A stretch of DNA of 64,000 bases from Prostheceraeus crozeri (taxonomy: Eukaryota > Platyhelminthes > Polycladida > Euryleptidae). The notes under the pieces were generated by a model. That model searched no databases, was not told the origin of the DNA, and worked only from the letters and a program-made list of their open reading frames with translations. Below, in pieces: positions 57,009 to 64,000 of the stretch (its first letter is position 1; every line of letters begins with the position of its first letter). The position numbers were made by a program, and so were the translations under genes. The stretch is from assembly GCA_907163375.1 (NCBI GenBank), contig CAJQUW010015391.1, forward strand, positions 806,001 to 870,000, written 5' to 3'.

Positions 57009-58665
57009 CAGTCCGTTTCATAAAAAGTGGATCATCCTAAAATTTGACTAAATAAAACATAAGTATGATACAGAAAACATTTTTCATGTTATTTCATGTC
57101 CCTAATATATTTAAATGTCCTTATATAATCTGATAAGCTATGATACAGTAACGGTTCTTAAGAAGCTAATATTTTGTGGCCCTACCCTTATTGTCAATGA
57201 CATTACAAATTCGTCTAGGCATTGATTCGATGATATCGTTGATTTTTGACTGATCTAACTTTCTCCACTCTCTTTTTAACAGTGACGTAAGTTGTGATAC
57301 GCCATCTGTAGGTAGCAGTGAACGACGAACGTTACGTTTTAGAATACTCCATACATTTTCTATGGGATTCAGATCAGGAGAACGAGCTGGCCAAGATAAT
57401 GTCCTAAGCCCTAATTGAGACTTGCATAAGTTGACTCTACTACTCCTGTGACACGTAGCATTATCATCCATAAATAACCAAGTCGATGGATCACCAAGTT
57501 GATCTGTCATTTGGCCAATGTTCAGTCGTAAAACATTCACATAGCGTTCAGAATTCATGGTTCCTTGCTGTATGTGAAGTTCAGAGCGGCCATTGGTCCA
57601 AATGCCAGCCCAAATCAGTAGAGTCGCACCACCTTGTACCCGGGGACGATGTAAATGTCTCGGAATTTCCTGATCAGATTTTATCCATAATCTCAATCGA
57701 CCATCACTATCCTTCAGACGGACTGATGCCTCATCAGACCAGACAACCCGATCCCATTGATTTCGCCAGTGACAATGACTCATTGCCCATCTGAGACGTC
57801 TTTTTGTATGCTGATCTGATAATTCGATCTGAGAGGGCCTCTTACAGCTCTTGAAATTCGACTCAATGAGTCTTCTACGAATAGTGGACTTAGAAATAGA
57901 CGAGACTAGTGCAGCCATCTCAGTTAACGAGAGACTTGGATCAACTTCAACAAATCTCAAAATTAGGCGGTCTCTACGTTTGGATGTTTTGCGTGGACGG
58001 CCAGAGCCCTCTTTACGACAGAGTCGAAAATCATCATTATGCCATCGATGCACATTTGTGTAAGGGACATTTAGTCGCTTGCTTGTAGCTCGCAAAGAAA
58101 ACTCTAGTTCTAGCAAGGCTGACACTTTGCCTTTTGTGAATGCGATCTCGTTATTGTTCATTTGTGCTTTGTATTGTTTTCAACCGGTAAGAGATAGATT
58201 TCTAGCTGAAAGCAATCAGGAGTGCTGCCAACACCACCGCAACGAAGTCAGGAAGCTATGGAACATAAAGTCCAGTTAATCACATGTAGCAGTTACATTA
58301 TTGTTGATGAATAATGGTGCTATACTGGCTCTGATTGACCAATTTTCTTTATTTTTTGTTTTGCTTGATAGCTTTTGGCTTGTAGAACAACATATTACAT
58401 AACAAAGGAAACAAATGTAATTTTATAAGAGTGAGGTATGATTTTGTGTAACATTGCTAAATGAAGATCAAATTATCTACTACTTTTTTATCTATAACAG
58501 GAAAACAACTCAATATTCATGCTTGAAATTTCCAACAATGATATTAGTAAGCACAACTGACATATCTTCCAAATTTCAGAGAAATTCGTTCAAGTTTGGC
58601 GGAGTTAGACAAAGTTGAAGTTAAGGCGATGTTTAAGGGTGATCCATTTTTTATGAAACAATCTG
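57009..58665 (-). mobile_element. Tc1-type DNA transposon, near-intact
   Basis: Imperfect 29-bp terminal inverted repeats (cagtccgtttcataaaaagt... at 57009 and its counterpart ending 58665; 24 of 29 positions agree) are flanked by TA on both sides (57007-57008, 58666-58667). The single transposase ORF lies on the minus strand. Confidence 0.92.
57166..58161 (-). CDS. Tc1-type transposase (331 aa, intact)
   Basis: An uninterrupted frame of typical Tc1 length. Residues ~5-60 form the first helix-turn-helix and a GRPRKTS hook that contacts the minor groove, and ~65-120 the second. The catalytic triad is D143 (VWSDEASV), D233 (FMDDNATCH) and E268 (SPDLNPIENVW), with 34 residues between the last two (DD34E). 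The protein would cut and rejoin DNA at TA sites in the nucleus. No stop or frameshift is present, so the enzyme may still be functional. The diverged terminal repeats could limit mobility. Confidence 0.93.
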   Translation of the reverse strand: MNNNEIAFTKGKVSALLELEFSLRATSKRLNVPYTNVHRWHNDDFRLCRKEGSGRPRKTSKRRDRLILRFVEVDPSLSLTEMAALVSSISKSTIRRRLIESNFKSCKRPSQIELSDQHTKRRLRWAMSHCHWRNQWDRVVWSDEASVRLKDSDGRLRLWIKSDQEIPRHLHRPRVQGGATLLIWAGIWTNGRSELHIQQGTMNSERYVNVLRLNIGQMTDQLGDPSTWLFMDDNATCHRSSRVNLCKSQLGLRTLSWPARSPDLNPIENVWSILKRNVRRSLLPTDGVSQLTSLLKREWRKLDQSKINDIIESMPRRICNVIDNKGRATKY

Positions 58666-58667
58666 TA

Positions 58668-61634
58668 GAATGTTGAATAAATGTCTTTAATCACATATTA
58701 TCCGCGGTATATTTTTCGTGCCTCATCAACTACAGCTCAGCCTTTTTTAAAGTGCATATAAGCATAATATTTGAAGGAACTATAATGTGATGAAACATGG
58801 AACTAAATTGCAATAGTCGGGTTCAACATTATCGTTCGGGTTCGGGTTGAGGGTGGTCGGGTCGGCAATGGGTTTTAATTCATAGCCGTTGCACATCTCT
58901 ACTATGCACACTGTCAAATGTGATCATGAAAATCGTGGAAGAGCAAATTAAAGAGATTCCAGCATCAACTTTAGCAGCAAGATAAAGAGCAGAAGTAAAT
59001 GGTTTTCACATCGATTGGATTCAATATCATCAGTGAGTATGGGTTCATGGATGAAGATTGTGGTGGAGCGTTTGGTATGATTCCGAAGTTGACTGATTTT
59101 CTCTAGTAGTTCCCAATTTTTGATGACTATGAAATATTTCATTCATGATGGGTCTTGAGTAATAAACAACCAGTAATTGAATTTATTTCATCTCAGGATT
59201 AAAATCTTAATATGCTATCATTCCAACAACTATTCAATATTATATGTAGCGATGTTATTCAACTATTCTTTAGATATTATACCTGAAATAAGTTAAATGC
59301 ATACGTACTTGTGGTACGAGTATTTCATCAAAAGCAATAGACTTACAGGATAAGTTGAAAAATGTGGAGTTTTGGTCAGTCCCATACGAGATATTAACCG
59401 CACCCACCTTAAGCGGTATACGTTCAAGGAATGTATATGTATACGATTTAAAGGAGCACTTGAGACGACATTCAAAATCGTGATAATTGAACTAAAGACA
59501 TAGTTGGCGAGCCGATACACCGTTAGATGTTTTGCTAAGAGGTTCAGCTAAAGTGACAGGAATTGTTGTTTTATTTCTAGAAGATTTTTTGCTTCATATT
59601 GAAAACTTGGTGAAGGATCTCATAGTGAAAAATTATTTAAGAAGCTTCCAAGAATTTTGTTCTGCAGGTTGCGGACACGAGTTGAACAACAGTAAATCAA
59701 ATAATCAGATGTAGCAATTGTGCTCTTAAGGAATAATTTTGAGTCTGTCGGTGATTGTAATCGAGGAAATTTAGCCATGGAATCTAGATGCATTGTTTAT
59801 TATTGAAGTTCTTTGAAGCAGGTGTTGGCTGTGTTTACTGGCATAAACCGCAAAACCTGTTGCAGCAGCGATGCGCACGTCTCCCAAATACGGAGCCATC
59901 AAGTAAGCTGGCTTCTTTTAGGTTCAGTAGCAGCTGTAGATTGCAGGTAGGCAGCTGTAGACTGCTGCAGGCCGTTCATCCTCATACATCAAAAAGTCAT
60001 TCATCGTTAGTCCGATCAAATGAAACTCCACTTGAGCTTCACATATTTTACAAATTACAGAAGAAAGAAATGAGAAATTACTCGTACACACAACTATTTA
60101 TGTCATTCAATGAAGCATGCGCGTTTGTATTTCTAGAATAGGTAATGATGTCTCAAAATAGAGTCGCTGAAGTCAGCAGTAACCTCACCGGTAGCATATT
60201 GAGGAATTTGCTCACTTCTCTTGATAACCTATTCCAACTATTATGGCACTGCGAATTTGCTCCTAATCCCGGAAATAAAATGTAAAAAACTGTATGTAGG
60301 ACAAAATGACATTCAAAGTTAAAATCCTTCAGGTACTGTCATCAAAACTATATAACTGTTAACTGATGCTTCTCAATTGATCATTGAAATGAAACACAAA
60401 TGCAGAGCACATTTTGAAATGATAGCGGTCTAGACAAGCATGCATGCTATGGTTATCAATTTCAAAGTTTTCATTCGTGTATCACTAAATCGTAGAAGAG
60501 CTAAGCCTTGAAACACTTGTTCTCGGATGGTCACCAAGTAGGGCCAAGTAGGCCATGTCGCATGTCGCACTCCACTGTTGGAGTGAGGCCAACATAGATA
60601 TAAGCCAACATTGTTCACACTCAAAGACCTGTCTTACATGCATCATACGAAATAGACATGTTTCCAAACTTTGAGACGATGCGCAACGTTGAATATACAA
60701 GTACAAAGAGAGCGACAACTATTAAGTCAATAAAATACACCAGCAACCTTGATTCCCCGACCGCAGTCACTAGTCCTATGAATTGAACCGAAAGCGGCGG
60801 TGGAGACGAGCTCGCACCTTCTTCAACAGGCCACGCTTACGACACAAAATGTTTTCTTGTTTCTATGAACAGCAGTTTAAGATTTGAATCCCGCATTTTT
60901 CAAAAAATTGACTTTTTGACTGTCTGTTGGAAGTTGATAGAGTAGAAAGATGGCTTTGATAAACGATAACATTTGAAAGTTGAAGAAGGGCATGGAAACG
61001 TTTAAATTGTTTGATTGTATTGGGATAGCGAAGCCGTGTTGAATGAAACTCAAATATAGCTTTTTGAAATTATATGTAAGTTAAGAATAGTCGGCTACTA
61101 TCTCAGTGCCGGTTAGACAAAAATACTATAACTGCCCATTTGTATAAACAATTGTATAAAAAATATTGAGGCATGATAATCTATCCATGTTATGCTTAGG
61201 ATGAACTACTCGTGAAACTGGCGCTATTACTTATGCACCTATTCCGCTGAAAATTGAGGGTTCAGCGGTATATGATTCCCAACGGACTTCGATAGCGCTT
61301 GCACAAATTTTGAATTCTGCTACCAGCAAGCAGATGTGACCTTCTGAAAATGACTTGTGAATCTCAATCTATTGTGAATAGTGGTTATATGATATTAACA
61401 ACTACATATATGCATTCGCGGATGAATGAGCATGTTAATTTCTTTTTTATTTTTCTTTATCAATAGGATATGGGTAATTTGAATTGCTTAAGATGGTCAA
61501 TTTTGTAAGAAATTTTCAAAAAGTACTTCTAAAGTACTGTCGAACTTGATGACTTTATGACTTGATGCTTCGGAATTGCAATTTTTTGCATGTATAATTT
61601 GTATTCTTTGAGTAACTTTGAGGGAAAGACTTAC
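58668..61634. other. No recognised gene
   Basis: AT-rich. The minus frame at 58948-59142 (RNHTKRSTTIFIHEPILTDD and onward) and the plus frame at 59788-60141 have no recognisable domain. Confidence 0.45.
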
Positions 61635-61680
61635 AGGAAGAAGATAAGGTTCGATTGGATGAAGATTCAAGAGTGACAAC
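61635..61680 (-). other. Candidate 46-base internal exon
   Basis: The minus strand shows ttatttcttttag|GTTGTC (strong acceptor) and TCTTCCT|GTAAGT (consensus donor) 46 bases apart. Two frames are open: VVTLESSSNRTLSSS and LSLLNLHPIEPYLLP. No other exon of a matching gene was found nearby. Confidence 0.25.
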
Positions 61681-64000
61681 CTAAAAGAAATAAAGGGAGC
61701 TGATCAGCAACGAAAAGTGGAAGAACAGAAATTCATGAACTTATTAATGATTGAATGACCAGCTGACCTCATGTTCTTACAAACAGCATCTTTTATAAAG
61801 GTCAGCGATATGTTAACCTGAATCACCAACACCCACGTGATTTTTCTGATATCTTTTTTGCGAACTAAAATATCTTGAATCCTGATATCTATATCTTGTC
61901 CATCATACCATGTGGAAATGTTTTTAGGCTGTTAGTAGCTTGAAACCGCATGGACTTGATGTTCTGTGACTTCTTGACTTCCTTCTTTACGATCGCATTG
62001 CAAATTGAAACCGGTTGATATTATATAACTAACGTATTTTTTGTTTATTTGATTTTCGAGACATATTCAGATTTTAATAAATATTGATCGCGTATCGTTA
62101 ATCCAAATCGTCGTCTGCGTCGTTCAAGTGAATATTATTCTCTCAATATGTGCTACCATTGTTATAAAATGTGGAAATGAATGAGTAAGTAAGTGCATTG
62201 AGCTTAGGAACATAGTCAGTTTCATGGCACAAAACACCATGTAAATAGATTTCCACTGTAAATGCCTAACGTATCTCAAGGATTTAACAGAGGTCAATTT
62301 TTATAACTTGTAGATTTAAAATGTCTCTTACCCATCGAATGGCTTCACGAGGGAGGAGTGCATAAATGAACGTACTGTAACAATGGCGAATTTGAAACAT
62401 CTAAGTATATGGCAATCCAACCTAAGACTTGAAATCAATGTGTCCAGAACACATTTCTTTAAACAAACATCTGAGTCAATCCTTCACTTCAATCTGATAT
62501 GGCTGCCGGCTGATTTGGGTGCACTAACAAAAACAAAAATTCATTAAGAATAATAACATTTCACTTGCCACTTTGTACGACTATCGTTCACGGTTCTTAC
62601 TGAAGGAGGAACAATTCATTCTATGAAGCAGGTACTTACTTTTAACGTAATGTTTGTAGTACTCCTTTCATAAAATGAAATATCACGTCAATAGAAATAT
62701 GAATAATCAAAATTTATGGGAAAATTGATGAGTCTACTATTGAAATGTGATCAATATTTTACCCAACATGTGTTTTGTAAAAGTCTTGTCCTGTGAATAT
62801 TGGATGAACTAATATTTGCAGTTCACGTGTTTTGCAAATGATAATTCATGCAGAAAATTTGCCGTTTCTAGCAAAATAACAAATGTTGACATATTTATAC
62901 TCGAAGCGAATTGCCAATGTCTATGCTCCCTTTGGTCAATTATTTTAATCATTTGAGTTACATTGACAAGGATAGGATTCATCATTATAGTAGAATTAAT
63001 CATCGGAGGAACAGAATTCCATTGTATACAAAAACCGATTATTCTAGGAAACAAGAAAGAAGAAGCTTGGAGGAACACTAAACTTGCTGGCATTATTACT
63101 CGAAAAACTTAGTCTTGGAGTAACATCATCTAAATTATGGTGAATACGGTGTATTTTCTAATTGCTTTAATAAGCCGCATACATACTTCAAATCGATGAA
63201 ATGGCATGTTTGTGTACTAGATAAATTATGGTAAAGTCCGTTTTATAGACATAGGCCTAAGTACATGTATAATTTCCTAACATGATGCGCACCCATTAAA
63301 TTGGCTTGATAATTTGAATGCAACTTACTGACATGACCAACACTGACTGTAGGCATTTTGTAACATCTTGCAGATATGCATCGATATCAAATTCATGATA
63401 TATTGCCGACGTTGTGTGTGCAGAAAGTTGTCAGAATGAGACGTATATTTACATGAACCCTACTGGACGCGAAAGTCTGATGGATTGAGTAGCTCAGTTT
63501 TAACAAGTCATGGAAATAATATTAATAACTGTTCTCTCAAGAAACATTCTTATCACATTTTCTAACGGAGAAATCAGAAGTTACGCGGATGAAATAATTA
63601 TCAACATATATAGATTTGAGATTCAGATTATTTGCGATTGTTGTAATTTTACATGTGTGTATAAACTAATGGGAGGACAGTTACCAGATGAATATTGCAA
63701 ATCGATAATCATACTGGCAATAGTTCCTTTTCCAAGTATGTCTTTCTACCAGAACAACGGATTCCATTAATAATTTATGTGCTTGATAGGTTTACGATGA
63801 GTTTAAAAATATGTTGAAGATGATAAGGAATAGAAATATTTCATTTGTTTAGCGAAAGTGTTGCAATAAATTAATGATAGTGCATTGAAATTACAATATT
63901 ACATCTCAAATTAAATTGAAACCTCAATATTTTATTGACTCCAATGGTTACAACAGCATTGCATTCTTACATTGCAACAGCATTGCATTTGTACAGCATT
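61681..64000. other. No recognised gene
   Basis: AT-rich. ORFs at 62809-63093 and 63510-63770 have no recognised domain. The last bases repeat the word cattgcattcttac/cagcattgcatttgtac, a short tandem pattern cut by the window edge. Confidence 0.45.

Overview
This window is eukaryotic, animal-type DNA: AT-rich, intron-bearing and dominated by transposable elements. No bacterial-style operon, rRNA, tRNA or CRISPR array was seen. The mix of elements (a Maverick/Polinton, Penelope-like elements with GIY-YIG endonuclease, hAT, Tc1/mariner, Gypsy, and a LINE that carries a 2A-like leader) and the recurrent word aggcctac suggest a marine invertebrate, perhaps a deuterostome such as an echinoderm. 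That assignment is an inference and is not proven by any host gene here.

Layout. 1-3.1 kb holds relics: a mariner-like transposase, a Penelope-like GIY-YIG fragment and a LINE fragment with a degenerate 2A motif. 3.76-12.36 kb is a nest: a fresh, apparently intact Gypsy element (7057-11960, 5-bp target duplication, one 1422-aa gag-pol ORF) sits inside a hAT-like element (4825-12200), itself flanked by piggyBac-like TTAA termini. 12.4-24 kb holds broken repeats: an imperfect palindrome, a head-to-head pair of Penelope-like fragments beside a possible hammerhead ribozyme, and a 1.5-kb tandem duplication. 24.2-29 kb holds two LINE 3' ends flanking a 3.3-kb element with ~945-bp terminal inverted repeats. 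32.67-33.12 kb is the best host-gene candidate: a coding exon for a small secreted, cysteine-containing protein just after a good splice acceptor.

33,622-53,091 is the centrepiece: a complete-ended Maverick/Polinton of about 19.5 kb with terminal inverted repeats of ~2.7-2.9 kb, AG/CT termini and a perfect 6-bp target duplication (tgagct), inserted in a LINE whose two halves lie on either side. It carries a protein-primed-type DNA polymerase B gene on the minus strand. That gene appears to be preceded by six in-phase coding exons (proline-rich, zinc finger), a noncoding first exon and a TATA/CCAAT promoter module present in two copies. A capsid-like exon lies on the plus strand, and the two genes converge on adjacent polyadenylation signals. 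About 4.6 kb is a tandem array of AATAAA-containing ~30-bp units with higher-order periods of 597 and 958 bp. Both inverted repeats carry an inward TATA box and splice donor. The polymerase is broken by one in-frame TGA and one frameshift, and integrase, ATPase, protease and major capsid genes were not found, so the copy looks defective.

53.09-55.83 kb is the 5' portion of the interrupted LINE. 57,009-58,665 is a Tc1-type element with an intact 331-aa transposase, imperfect 29-bp inverted repeats and TA duplications. 58.7-64 kb has no recognisable gene, only one well-formed candidate micro-exon.
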